Shown: piece by piece, positions 18,518 through 26,495 of the stretch | How positions within the stretch are numbered: position 1 is the first letter of the stretch | Layout: each line of letters begins with the position of its first letter | DNA from: JBCCBV01 sp039033855 | GTDB taxonomy: Bacteria > Planctomycetota > Phycisphaerae > Phycisphaerales > Phycisphaeraceae | Assembly: GCA_039033855.1 (NCBI GenBank) | Contig: JBCCBV010000003.1 | Coordinates: 1-64,000, forward strand | Length of the DNA: 64,000 bases | Direction of reading: 5' to 3' | Made by a program: the position numbers and the translations under genes | Notes under the pieces: generated by a model | Database searches by the model: none | Told to the model about the DNA's origin: nothing | What the model saw: the letters and a program-made list of their open reading frames with translations, nothing else

Positions 18518-20053
18518 TCACGCCCCCGCAACCTCGGCCATGGTGCCGGTTTCGATGAAGGCGCGGTGCAACTCGAAGCACTTGGTCAGGTCGTGGCGGA
18601 TGTGGCCCGGCGGCGACTCGTCGACGTATCGGCGGAGGTAATCGCGGTAGCTGGGGTGGGCGCAGTTTTCGATGATCTCGCGCGTGCGTTGGATGGGCCC
18701 CTTGCCGCGGAGGTCGGCCAGGCCCTGCTCGGTGACCAGCACCTGCACCGAGTGTTCGTTGTGGTCCAGGTGGCTGACCATGGGGACCACGGCCGAGATC
18801 GCGCCCTGCTTGGCCAGGGACGGCGCCACCAGGATCGACAAGAAGGCGTTGCGCACAAAGTCGCCCGACCCGCCGATGCCGTTCATGAGCTGCGTGCCCA
18901 TGACGTGGGTGGAGTTGACGTTGCCGTAGATGTCCATTTCGAGGGCGGTGTTGATGGAGATCACGCCCAGCCGGCGGATGACGCCCGGGTTGTTGCTCAG
19001 CTCCTGCTGGCGGACCACGACCCGCGGGGCGAAGAAGTCCATGTCGGCGTAGATGCGGTCGGCCTGCCCGTCGCTCAGGGTCAGTGCGGTGGTGGATGCG
19101 CCTCGGATCTTGCCGTCGACCATCAGGTCGACGAGCGCGTCCTGGTACACCTCGGAATACATGTTGAACGGCGGGATCTCTTCCGCGGCGCCCAGGCCGA
19201 CCATCACCGCGTTGGCCACGTTGCCGACGCCGGATTGCACGGGCAGGAACGTGTCGGGGATGCGCCCGGCCCGCATCTCGTCGACCAAAAAGCGGACGAT
19301 GTGGTCTGCGATCTGCGTGCAGCTGGCGTCGGGTTCGCGGAACGGCGCCACGCCGTCGGGCTCGTCGGTTTCGACCACGGCCACGACCTTTGACGGGTCG
19401 ACTTGGGCGAAGGGCGCGCCGATTTTGGTCATCGCGTCGTGGATGGGGATGGGTGCCCGCTGCGGCGGCTTGGGCAGCGTGAACACGTCGTGCATCTCGG
19501 CCAGGCGGGTCGAGTGGCGGCGGTTGAGCTCGATGATGACCTTGTCGGCGTGGCGCAGCGCGGCGCCGGAGATGCCCCCGCTGGTGCTCAGGTACACCCG
19601 GCCGTCGCGCGTCACGTCTACGGCCTCGACAATCGCAAAGTCCAGGTGCGGCAGGAACCCAAAGGTCATCAGCTGCGGCACGTGCGACAGGTGGATGTCC
19701 AGGAACTGCGTTTCCTGCTGGTTGATCCGCCCGCGCAGCGGCTTGGACGATTGATACGGCGCCCGCCAGGACACGGCGTTGGCCTCGGCCAGCGCGTCGT
19801 CGAACGCCGCGCCCGTGGACGCGCCGGTCAGCACCTTGACCCGGAACTCCTGCCCGGCCACGTGTAATTGCTTGGCCCGCGCCGCGAGCGCCCGGGGCAC
19901 GGCCTTGACGGCGCCGGCGGGTGTGAACCCCGAGCACCCCAGCGCCGCCCCGTGGGGGATCAGCTCGGCGGCTTCTTCGGCGGTCATGCGCGGGAAGCCG
20001 TCGTGCACACGTGAGGCGGGCTCGGCGGCGGGCGAAACGGGGGCGGGGCTCAC
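18518..20053 (-). CDS. scpC: Succinate/propionate (acetyl) CoA-transferase
   Basis: A 511-residue family I CoA-transferase of the acetyl-CoA hydrolase / succinate CoA-transferase group. The GTG start at 20053 has GGAG 7 bases upstream. Glu301 in NMYSEVYQDALVDL is the expected residue that forms the glutamyl-CoA thioester. Also visible are GCSGFTPAGAVKAVP near the N-terminus, STSGGISGAALRHADK, QSGVGNVANAV, and VMGTQLMNGIGGSGDF followed by VTEQGLADLRGKGP near the C-terminus. In this cluster the natural job is to move CoA from propionyl-CoA to succinate, closing the succinate-to-propionate cycle as ScpC/YgfH does. Acetate as acceptor or donor cannot be excluded by sequence. It ends the decarboxylase gene run. 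Confidence 0.88.
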   Translation of the reverse strand: MSPAPVSPAAEPASRVHDGFPRMTAEEAAELIPHGAALGCSGFTPAGAVKAVPRALAARAKQLHVAGQEFRVKVLTGASTGAAFDDALAEANAVSWRAPYQSSKPLRGRINQQETQFLDIHLSHVPQLMTFGFLPHLDFAIVEAVDVTRDGRVYLSTSGGISGAALRHADKVIIELNRRHSTRLAEMHDVFTLPKPPQRAPIPIHDAMTKIGAPFAQVDPSKVVAVVETDEPDGVAPFREPDASCTQIADHIVRFLVDEMRAGRIPDTFLPVQSGVGNVANAVMVGLGAAEEIPPFNMYSEVYQDALVDLMVDGKIRGASTTALTLSDGQADRIYADMDFFAPRVVVRQQELSNNPGVIRRLGVISINTALEMDIYGNVNSTHVMGTQLMNGIGGSGDFVRNAFLSILVAPSLAKQGAISAVVPMVSHLDHNEHSVQVLVTEQGLADLRGKGPIQRTREIIENCAHPSYRDYLRRYVDESPPGHIRHDLTKCFELHRAFIETGTMAEVAGA

Positions 20054-20117
20054 GAGGGTTCTCCGGAAAGCAAGGGGGTTTGAGGTAGGGCGATGCGCAG
20101 GTACGCCGGACGCGCTG

Positions 20118-21620
20118 TTAGCCCTTGAGGCTGCTCAGCAGCACGCCTGCGGCCACGGCCGAGCCGATCACGCCGGCCACGTTCGGGCCCATCGCGTGCA
20201 TCAACAGGTAGTTGTGGGGGTCGGCCTTTTGTCCTTCGACGTGCGCCACCCGCGCCGCCATGGGCACGGCCGATACGCCCGCGGCGCCGATGAGCGGGTT
20301 CACCGGCGACTTGCTGAGCTTGTTCATCAGCTTGGCCGCCAGCACGCCCGACGCGGTGGCTACGGCAAAGGCCGCGACGCCGAGCACGAAGATCAGCAGC
20401 GTCTGCACCGTCAAAAAGTTGGCCGCGCTGGTCTTGGCGCCCACGGTGACGCCGAGCAGGATCGTCACGATGTCGATGAACCCGGTCTGGGCCGTCTTGC
20501 TCAGCCGGTCGGTCACGGTGCATTCGCGCAGGAAGTTGCCGAAGAACAGCATCCCCAGCAGCGGCAGCCCGCCGGGCGCGATGAACGCCGTGATCAGAAA
20601 ACAGACCACGGGGAAGACGATCTTGACCCGCTTGGGCACGGGCGCCATTTCGGGCATGCGGATCCGGCGTTCCTCTGGCGTGGTCAGCAGGCGCATGATC
20701 GGCGGCTGGATGATGGGCACGAGCGCCATGTACGAGTACGCCGCAAGAGCGACGGCGCCCAGCAGGTGCGGCGCCAGCGTGGCGCAGGTGAAGATGGCGG
20801 TCGGGCCGTCGGCACCTCCGATGATGCCGATCGACGCGGCCTCGCGGATGTTGAAGGTGTCACCCAGCAGCATGGCGCCGAGGAACGCCGCGAAAATCCC
20901 GAACTGCGCCGCGGCGCCCAGCAGCAGCGTCTTGGGGTTCGACAGCATCGGCCCGAAGTCGGTCAGCGCCCCCACGCCCAGGAAGATCAACGGCGGGTAG
21001 ATGCCCATCAGCCCGACGCCTGCGAACAAGAACCAGAACACCGACCCGTTGTGGATGTCCTGCTTTTCGGGCGACCAGACCTGCGGGTACTTGTCGCCCT
21101 TGCTCCAGGTTGCGGCGCTAACCAAGATGCGGCGGCCCTGGCCGAGATCGACGATCGACCAATCGCTGGCGTCTTGCGGCTTGGGCGGGCCCGACAACAG
21201 GTCGTGCCGGTTAACCATGACCGCCTTGTTTTCGTGGAGCAGGGACTCGGCCAAGTAATGCGACTCGAGCGGCAGTTCGGACAACGCGCCGAGCGGGACG
21301 CCGTGCGTTGGAAGGTCGAGCGTGGCCGACGCAAGTGGCGACCCATCCGCGGGCACAGCGGAAAGCGCGCTATCAGGCACGTAGTAGGCGATCTCGTGCG
21401 CAGACACGGGGCCGTCGTACACGCCGAGGCTGAGCTTGCCGGTGTCGTAGGGGATGTTGCCGATCAGCACGCCGAAGCCGATGGGCGCCAGCAGCAGGGG
21501 CTCAAACTTCTTGGCCACGGCCAAAAACAGGAACACCAGCCCGATGAGGATCATCACGCCGTTGGTCCAGTGGAACTGGGCCAGGCCGGTGTCGCGCAGG
21601 TAGTCGAAGAGGACGTTCAT
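20118..21620 (-). CDS. mmdB: Sodium-pumping decarboxylase subunit beta (OadB/MmdB family) with large inserted loop
   Basis: A 500-residue polytopic membrane protein of the OadB family, the sodium channel and decarboxylation site of biotin-dependent decarboxylases. Family motifs are clear: IYPPLIFLGVGALTDFGPML, IGGADGPTAIF with Asp271 (the sodium-site Asp of the family) and YLLMHAMGPNVAGVIGSAVA near the C-terminus. Most OadB/MmdB proteins are about 370-435 residues. The excess here is a hydrophilic stretch at residues about 56-190, between the early membrane segments and IYPPLIF, where the family normally has only a short loop. Partner genes for the biotin carrier, gamma/delta subunit and alpha subunit lie upstream on the same strand, separated from it by the GxxExxY cassette. 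Confidence 0.9.
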   Translation of the reverse strand: MNVLFDYLRDTGLAQFHWTNGVMILIGLVFLFLAVAKKFEPLLLAPIGFGVLIGNIPYDTGKLSLGVYDGPVSAHEIAYYVPDSALSAVPADGSPLASATLDLPTHGVPLGALSELPLESHYLAESLLHENKAVMVNRHDLLSGPPKPQDASDWSIVDLGQGRRILVSAATWSKGDKYPQVWSPEKQDIHNGSVFWFLFAGVGLMGIYPPLIFLGVGALTDFGPMLSNPKTLLLGAAAQFGIFAAFLGAMLLGDTFNIREAASIGIIGGADGPTAIFTCATLAPHLLGAVALAAYSYMALVPIIQPPIMRLLTTPEERRIRMPEMAPVPKRVKIVFPVVCFLITAFIAPGGLPLLGMLFFGNFLRECTVTDRLSKTAQTGFIDIVTILLGVTVGAKTSAANFLTVQTLLIFVLGVAAFAVATASGVLAAKLMNKLSKSPVNPLIGAAGVSAVPMAARVAHVEGQKADPHNYLLMHAMGPNVAGVIGSAVAAGVLLSSLKG

Positions 21621-21657
21621 GGGTCGGTCGGGTTGCGGGCGCGGTATACGAGTCTCA

Positions 21658-21683
21658 AACCACAGAGGCGCAGAGACACAGAG
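21658..21683 (+). repeat. Left arm of inverted repeat bounding the GxxExxY gene
   Basis: This 26-base purine-rich sequence (core AGAGACACAGAG) matches the reverse complement of 22049-22074 at 24 of 26 positions by direct comparison. It begins 2 bases past the stop codon of the GxxExxY gene, so the two arms bracket that gene almost exactly. Confidence 0.85.
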
Positions 21684-21684
21684 G

Positions 21685-22077
21685 TCAGAGCACCATGCGC
21701 TTGATGCCGTCGCGCAATAGGGCGGTCTTGAAGTTCAGGATGAGACCGGTGCTGAAGCCCGTCAGCTTCATGTAGGTAAGCAGTTGGGCTTCGTGCACAG
21801 GCAGGATGGTGTCCACCGTTCTTAGCTCGAGAATGAGGCGGTCTTCCACCACCAAATCAACCCGGTAGCCAACGTCAAGGGATTGCCCCTTGTAGTGGAC
21901 GGGCAGCGAGAGCTGGCGTTGACAAGCGAGACCGGCTTGTTCGATTTCCCAGACAAGGCAAGCCTCATAGGCCGACTCCAACAGGCCCGGGCCGAGCTCG
22001 CGATGGACCTCGATGGCGCAGCCTAAGACGGCCCTGCTCAGCTCGTCGCTCTGTGTCTCTGTGCCTTTGTGGTTCAT
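21685..22077 (-). CDS. GxxExxY family protein
   Basis: A 130-residue protein. The name-giving motif is in GPGLLESAYEACL (G-L-L-E-S-A-Y), and the later VDLVVEDRLILELRTVD matches the family's usual 'LELK' core, which recalls PD-(D/E)XK nuclease-like folds. The biological role of the family is not known. The first residues MNHKGTETQSDEL are encoded by the right inverted repeat, so the repeat supplies the start of the protein. The gene sits between the beta subunit and the biotin carrier of the decarboxylase, on the same strand, and interrupts an otherwise tight operon. It is most likely an inserted cassette and not part of the decarboxylase. Confidence 0.85.
   Translation of the reverse strand: MNHKGTETQSDELSRAVLGCAIEVHRELGPGLLESAYEACLVWEIEQAGLACQRQLSLPVHYKGQSLDVGYRVDLVVEDRLILELRTVDTILPVHEAQLLTYMKLTGFSTGLILNFKTALLRDGIKRMVL
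22049..22074 (-). repeat. Right arm of inverted repeat bounding the GxxExxY gene
   Basis: Read on the - strand this 26-base arm runs from just inside the ATG of the GxxExxY gene and encodes its first residues. It pairs with 21658-21683 with two mismatches (positions 8 and 13 of the arm, both G/A). Confidence 0.85.
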
Positions 22078-22091
22078 GGGTCGCGTTCTGG

Positions 22092-22475
22092 TTAGAACCG
22101 CACCAACGGCTGGCCTTGGGTCACGGCGTCACCGGACTTCACCAGCACCTCCGCCACCACCCCGGCCTGGGGCGAGGCGACGTTCGACTCCATCTTCATT
22201 GCTTCGAGCACCAGCAGCGTGTCGTTGAGGGCCACGGTGTCGCCGGCCTTGACCTTGACGTCGAGCACGTTGCCGGCGATGGGGCTGGCGACCTCGCCCA
22301 CGGCCGACTTGGGCGCGGCCGAAGGCGCGGGCGCGCTCCGCGCCGGTGCGGCGGGGGGCGGCGCTGCGGCGGGCGCGATGGCGGGCGAGCCGGCGGCCGG
22401 GATTCCGGGGGTGTCGTCCAGGACTTCGACCTCGACGTCGTAGGCGGCGCCGTTCACGGTGATGCGCATCTTCAC
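22092..22475 (-). CDS. mmdC: Biotin carrier protein of methylmalonyl-CoA decarboxylase
   Basis: A 127-residue biotinyl carrier protein. The N-terminal 25 residues form a short beta region (MRITVNGAAYDVEVEVLDD) typical of decarboxylase carriers. An Ala/Pro-rich flexible linker at about 28-58 follows, then the biotinyl domain. Lys94 in LEAMKMES is the biotinylation site, with VASPIAGNVLDVKVKAGD and a GVVAEVLVKSGDAV turn at the expected spacing. It carries CO2 from the alpha subunit to the membrane beta subunit. Its ATG overlaps the stop of the upstream gene by four bases (ATGA), suggesting coupled translation. Confidence 0.92.
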   Translation of the reverse strand: MKMRITVNGAAYDVEVEVLDDTPGIPAAGSPAIAPAAAPPPAAPARSAPAPSAAPKSAVGEVASPIAGNVLDVKVKAGDTVALNDTLLVLEAMKMESNVASPQAGVVAEVLVKSGDAVTQGQPLVRF

Positions 22476-22885
22476 GGGCTTGGTTTCCTTCCAGGAACGA
22501 GGGCGGCGGGGGCGCCGGCCATCAGGGTGCGTCGGCCGGCGGCGACCCAGTCGTCGGACGCCCGGGCGAACCGGCGTACGCGCACCGAACCGGCCGGTCG
22601 GCCCAGCGCGGCCGCGGCGGCGGCGGCCAGCACCACGACCAGCAAGGGGTCTTCGGCGGGTTCCCCTGCTGTCGGGGGCGCTGTTTTGACCACGGGCGCC
22701 GTCGCGGCGGCCGCCGGGCTTGGCGTGGCAACGGGCTTGGGTTGGGCCGGTTTGTCGCGCAGCAACCGGCCCAGGGCGATGACCGTCAGCATCAGGATCA
22801 CCAGCGCCGACGCCACCACGCCCACGCCGACCAGCGTCAGCGTGAGGGCTTGTTGGAGTTCGCTCTGGCCTAACGCGGCTTGCAA
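22472..22885 (-). CDS. OadG-like gamma/delta subunit of sodium-pumping decarboxylase
   Basis: A 137-residue small membrane protein. One strong N-terminal membrane helix (QQALTLTLVGVGVVASALVILMLTVIALG) is followed by an Ala/Pro-rich linker and a second hydrophobic Ala-rich segment (LLVVVLAAAAAAALG). This is the layout of OadG/MmdD subunits, which hold the alpha and beta subunits together. Only a TTG at 22885 gives a start before the membrane helix, without a good ribosome-binding site, so the exact start is uncertain. The stop overlaps the start of the biotin carrier gene. Confidence 0.8.
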   Translation of the reverse strand: MQAALGQSELQQALTLTLVGVGVVASALVILMLTVIALGRLLRDKPAQPKPVATPSPAAAATAPVVKTAPPTAGEPAEDPLLVVVLAAAAAAALGRPAGSVRVRRFARASDDWVAAGRRTLMAGAPAALVPGRKPSP

Positions 22886-22968
22886 GGGGCGGTCTCGAAA
22901 AAAGGGCTGAGGATCGGCGTGCGGGGGACGGGGAGTATGGCAGACCCGGCCGGTGGGGCGATGTTGGG

Positions 22969-24540
22969 CTACAGCGGGATCAGGCCGTGCTTCTTGGCGG
23001 GTCGAACCTCACGCTTGTTTGCGAGGGTTTCGAGCGCCTGCGCGAGGTATCGGCGGGTTTCGCGCGGGGCGATTACGTCGTCCACCATCCGCCGGGCCGC
23101 GGCGACATACGGCGTGCTGAAGGTGCTGCGATATTCCTCAATGAGCTCTTGTCGGCGGGCTTCGGGGTCCTCGGCGGCGGCGATCTCGCGACGGAACACC
23201 ACGCTGGCGGCGCCCTCGGCGCCCATCACGGCGATCTCGGCGGTGGGCCAGGCGGCGCAGCGGTCGGTGCCCAGGTCTTTGCCGGACATCGCCAGGTACG
23301 CCCCGCCGTAGGCCTTGCGCAAGATGACGCTGACCTTGGGCACGGTGGCCGCGGAGTAAACGAACAGCATCTTGGCGCCGTGGCGGATGATGCCTCCGTA
23401 TTCCTGCTGCACGCCGGGCAGGAAGCCGGGCACGTCGACCAGGGTCACCAGCGGGATGTTGAACGCGTTGCAGAACCGGATAAACCGAGAACTTTTGTCC
23501 GACGCGTCGATGTCCAGGCACCCGGCCATGTGCGCGGGCTGGTTGGCGATAATGCCCACCGAGCGACCGTTGATCCGCCCGAAGCAGATGATCAGGTTCT
23601 GGGCGAAGCTGGCGAGCACCTCCAGGTAGCGCCCGCCATCGACCACACGCTTGATCACCTCGTGCATGTCGTAGGGCTGCTTGGGGTTTTCCGGGATGAT
23701 CGAGTCGAGCGTGGCATCGTCGTCCAATGCGTCGGCCGGTTCGAGCAGCGGCGGCGCTTCGGTGTTGTTGCTGGGCAGGTAGCTGAGCAGCTCCTGGCAG
23801 ATTTGCACGGCGTGGCGGTCGTCGTCGGCGATGAAGTGGGCCACGCCCGAATACGCCATCTGCGCCTCGGGCCCGCCGAGCTCGTCGGCCGTGACCTTTT
23901 CGCCGGTCACCTGCTGGATGACGCTGGGCCCGGTGATGAACATCTGGGCCTGTTTGGTCTGGATGATGAAGTCGGTCAGCGCCGGGCTGTACGCCGCGCC
24001 GCCGGCGCAGGGCCCGCAGATCAGGCTGACCTGCGGCACCAGGCCCGACAGCAGCGTGTTGTGATAGAAGATCCGGCCGTAGGCGGCGAGCGCATCGATG
24101 CCCTCTTGCACACGGGCGCCGCCCGAGTCGTTGATGAATACGAACGGCGAGCCGGTCTTCATCGACGCGTCCATCATCGCCACGATTTTGTCGCAGTGCA
24201 CCGCCCCCGCGGCGCCGCCCAAGGTGGTGAAGTCTTGACTCGCCGCGTGCACCAAGCGCCCCGCCACGGCGCCCGAGCCGGTGACCACGCCGTCGGCCGC
24301 GGCCTCTTTCTTGTCCATCCCGAAGAAGTTGCAGTTGTGTCGGGCGAACCGGTTCTGTTCGGCAAACGAGCCGTCGTCGAGCAGCAGGTCCAGGCGTTGC
24401 CGTGCGTCGAGCTTGCCCTGGACGTGTTGCTTGGCGACGCGCTTTTCGCCGCCCATCGCGTCGATCGCGGCGCGGCGCTCGCGCAACTCGGCGATCCGCT
24501 CGGTCATGGTCATCTGCTTGCGTTTGGCGGGTTCGGGCAT
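22969..24540 (-). CDS. mmdA: Methylmalonyl-CoA decarboxylase alpha subunit (carboxyltransferase)
   Basis: A 523-residue biotin-dependent carboxyltransferase. The two crotonase-like halves show acyl-CoA and carboxybiotin oxyanion-hole motifs: FINDSGGARVQEG and GPCAGGAAYSPALTDF in the first, DVPGFLPGVQQEYGGIIRHG and RKAYGGAYLAMSGKDLG in the second. The same family includes propionyl-CoA carboxylase beta. The neighbouring OadB-, OadG- and carrier-type genes, and the absence of a biotin carboxylase, make the decarboxylase the better call. It would transfer the carboxyl group of methylmalonyl-CoA to biotin, releasing propionyl-CoA. It follows the epimerase gene by 29 bases. Confidence 0.9.
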   Translation of the reverse strand: MPEPAKRKQMTMTERIAELRERRAAIDAMGGEKRVAKQHVQGKLDARQRLDLLLDDGSFAEQNRFARHNCNFFGMDKKEAAADGVVTGSGAVAGRLVHAASQDFTTLGGAAGAVHCDKIVAMMDASMKTGSPFVFINDSGGARVQEGIDALAAYGRIFYHNTLLSGLVPQVSLICGPCAGGAAYSPALTDFIIQTKQAQMFITGPSVIQQVTGEKVTADELGGPEAQMAYSGVAHFIADDDRHAVQICQELLSYLPSNNTEAPPLLEPADALDDDATLDSIIPENPKQPYDMHEVIKRVVDGGRYLEVLASFAQNLIICFGRINGRSVGIIANQPAHMAGCLDIDASDKSSRFIRFCNAFNIPLVTLVDVPGFLPGVQQEYGGIIRHGAKMLFVYSAATVPKVSVILRKAYGGAYLAMSGKDLGTDRCAAWPTAEIAVMGAEGAASVVFRREIAAAEDPEARRQELIEEYRSTFSTPYVAAARRMVDDVIAPRETRRYLAQALETLANKREVRPAKKHGLIPL

Positions 24541-24569
24541 GGGTGTTTTCCCAAGCGGGTCTTCTGGGA

Positions 24570-24995
24570 TCAGTGCGCAGCCGGTTCGCAGAGCTCGGTG
24601 AGCACACCGCCCGTGGCTTTGGGGTGCAGAAAGGCGATACGGCTGTCGTGCCCGCCGGCGCGGGGGGCCTGGTCGATCAGGCGGATGTCCCCGGCCTTGA
24701 GTTCGGCCAGGCGGGCCTCGATGTCGCGCACCGTGTACGCCACGTGGTGCAGGCCCTCGCCTTTCTTCTCGAGAAACTTGCTGATCGGTGAGTCTTCGCT
24801 CAGCGGCTCGAGCAGCTCCAGACGCACCTCGTGCCCGGCCGGGCCCAGCAGGAAGAACCCGACACGCACCTTCTGGTCCGGGACGTCTTCGATCGACTCA
24901 AAGCGGGCGCCGAGCACCTGCTCGTAATACGCACGGTGGGCGTCGATCGAACGCACCGCGATGCCGAGGTGATTGACGGCTTGGGCTTGGATCAT
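24570..24995 (-). CDS. mce: Methylmalonyl-CoA epimerase
   Basis: ATG 24995 with GGGAG upstream gives 141 residues, the usual size; the open frame to 25259 is rejected. It is a VOC-superfamily protein. Metal ligands His9 (VNHLGIAV), His83/84 (GEGLHHVAYTV) and Glu134 (TELCE) are at the typical places. DQKVRVGFFLLG, VRLELLEPL and DIRLIDQAPRAGGHDSRIAF match the epimerase family. It interconverts (2R)- and (2S)-methylmalonyl-CoA and so links the mutase with the decarboxylase encoded next to it. It lies 133 bases after meaB. Confidence 0.93.
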   Translation of the reverse strand: MIQAQAVNHLGIAVRSIDAHRAYYEQVLGARFESIEDVPDQKVRVGFFLLGPAGHEVRLELLEPLSEDSPISKFLEKKGEGLHHVAYTVRDIEARLAELKAGDIRLIDQAPRAGGHDSRIAFLHPKATGGVLTELCEPAAH

Positions 24996-25128
24996 GGCGG
25001 GCTCCCGTGGCGGCGACGACGCGCCGCGAAACACCGCCAAGGTACCGATCTCCGCTGCGTTGAGGGGCCAGCGGTTCGTGCTTCTTGCATGTGAGACCGC
25101 TTCGCAAAACGCGGGGCGCTCAAGGCGC

Positions 25129-26289
25129 TCAAGGCGTTTGGACCTCGGGCCGTGCGCGGAGAAACGCATCGACGATCTGGTCGGCCGCGACGGTCGCCGG
25201 CAGGTCGCCTTGGGCCACCTGCTTTTCGATGTCCGGGGCCATCGCCGACACCTGCGCATCGCGACGCAAGGCTTCGCGCAGCCGGTCTTCGACCTGGGCC
25301 CAGACCCAGCGCAGCGACTGTTGTTGACGCCGTGCTTCGAGCTCTCCGGTCTGCGTCAGCAGGCCGTGATACGCGGAGAGTCTGGCCCAGAGTTTGTCGA
25401 GCCCGTCGCCCGTGGCGGCCGAGCAGGTCAGAACCGGCGTGGCCCAGTCGGGGTGGCGCGGTTGCATGCAGCGCAGCGCGCCGCGGTACTCAGCGGCGGC
25501 GCGCTCGGCGGCGGGCTTGGCCTCGCCGTCGGCCTTGTTGACCGCGAGCACGTCGGCCAGCTCGATCAGCCCGCGCTTGATGCCCTGCAGCTCGTCCCCG
25601 GCGCCGGGCAGCATGAGGGCCAGGAACACGTCGGTCATCTCCGACACGACCGTTTCCGATTGACCGATGCCGACGGTTTCGACCAGCACCAGGTCGAAGC
25701 CCGCGGCCTCGCACAGCAGCATGGCCTCGCGCGTCGCGCGGGCGACGCCGCCCAGCGTGCGACCGGCCGGCGAGGGCCGGACGAAGGCGCCGGGCTCGCG
25801 ACCGAGTTTGGCCATGCGCGTCTTGTCGCCCAGGATCGACCCGCCGGTAACGCTCGAAGACGGGTCGACCGCGAGCACCGCCAGCTTCGCGCCCTCGGCC
25901 AGTCGGTCCATGCCGAAGCGGTCGATGAAGGTCGACTTGCCCACGCCCGGCACGCCGGTAATCCCGATGCGCATCGCTTTGCCGGTCCGGGGCATCAGCT
26001 GGGTCAGCACCGCGCGGGCGGTTTGCCGGTCGCTCGGCCGGGCCGATTCCATCAGCGTGATGGCTCGGGCCAGCACGGCCCGGTCGCCGCTCGCAACGCC
26101 TTGGACATAATCCTCAACGCCAAGCGCTGTCCGCTTCGGTCGCTGGCGAGATGAATCGACCGTAGACGCCCAGGCCCCCGGTGACCCCGCAGTCCCCGGC
26201 TCCACGGACAGGTGACGGTCGTCCTCGCTCAACTCGGCCTGGTGGCCAAGCCTGGTCCGGTCCTCAGCGGCGTTCGGGTCAGTGGCCAT
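25129..26289 (-). CDS. meaB: MeaB-type G3E GTPase chaperone of methylmalonyl-CoA mutase
   Basis: A 386-residue GTPase of the MeaB/ArgK group, which loads and protects the B12-dependent mutase. The Walker A motif GVPGVGKST is at 112-120. Other features are LAVDPSSSVTGGSILGDKTRM, SPAGRTLGGVARATREA, VETVGIGQSE and the NKAD guanine-specificity motif (VNKADGEAK). The family is usually about 310-340 residues; the first 50 here are low-complexity, so a later start is possible, though ATG 26289 is the first in frame. The mutase genes lie upstream on the same strand but are separated by a + strand pseudopilin gene and the PIN gene pair. Confidence 0.92.
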   Translation of the reverse strand: MATDPNAAEDRTRLGHQAELSEDDRHLSVEPGTAGSPGAWASTVDSSRQRPKRTALGVEDYVQGVASGDRAVLARAITLMESARPSDRQTARAVLTQLMPRTGKAMRIGITGVPGVGKSTFIDRFGMDRLAEGAKLAVLAVDPSSSVTGGSILGDKTRMAKLGREPGAFVRPSPAGRTLGGVARATREAMLLCEAAGFDLVLVETVGIGQSETVVSEMTDVFLALMLPGAGDELQGIKRGLIELADVLAVNKADGEAKPAAERAAAEYRGALRCMQPRHPDWATPVLTCSAATGDGLDKLWARLSAYHGLLTQTGELEARRQQQSLRWVWAQVEDRLREALRRDAQVSAMAPDIEKQVAQGDLPATVAADQIVDAFLRARPEVQTP

Positions 26290-26373
26290 CCAGGGCGAAC
26301 TTACGGCGCCGAGGCCCGCCTGTCTGGGTCAGAAAGCCCGCCCGAAATGTAAGAAAAGCGCATGAGAGCGGCA

Positions 26374-26389
26374 GAACTTATAGAAGTTC
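26374..26389. promoter_or_regulatory. Inverted repeat, possible operator
   Basis: GAACTT and AAGTTC arms with an ATAG centre form a perfect 6-4-6 inverted repeat in the 206-base divergent region between meaB and the pseudopilin gene. It is an AT-rich island in GC-rich surroundings, so a protein-binding site is plausible. No binding protein is known. Confidence 0.35.
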
Positions 26390-26495
26390 CCCCGCCGGGT
26401 GCTAGTCTTTGGTTCATGTTTCATGAGCGACGGCCGGCGGCCTTCGGCGTGGCGTTCGGTTTGGGGTCCATCCCGGGCTTAGAAAGGGCGGACAC

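Noticed and set aside
18456..19937. Long upstream extension of the SnoaL-like frame
   Set aside because: It runs through the CoA-transferase gene in the wrong frame. The short form has a good ribosome-binding site and the family length.
22969..24540. mmdA as propionyl-CoA carboxylase beta subunit
   Set aside because: The fold is the same, but the operon encodes OadB-, OadG- and separate carrier-type subunits and no biotin carboxylase, so the decarboxylase fits better.
22987..24927. A + strand frame of 646 codons opposite mmdA and the epimerase
   Set aside because: Shadow of two confidently identified - strand genes.
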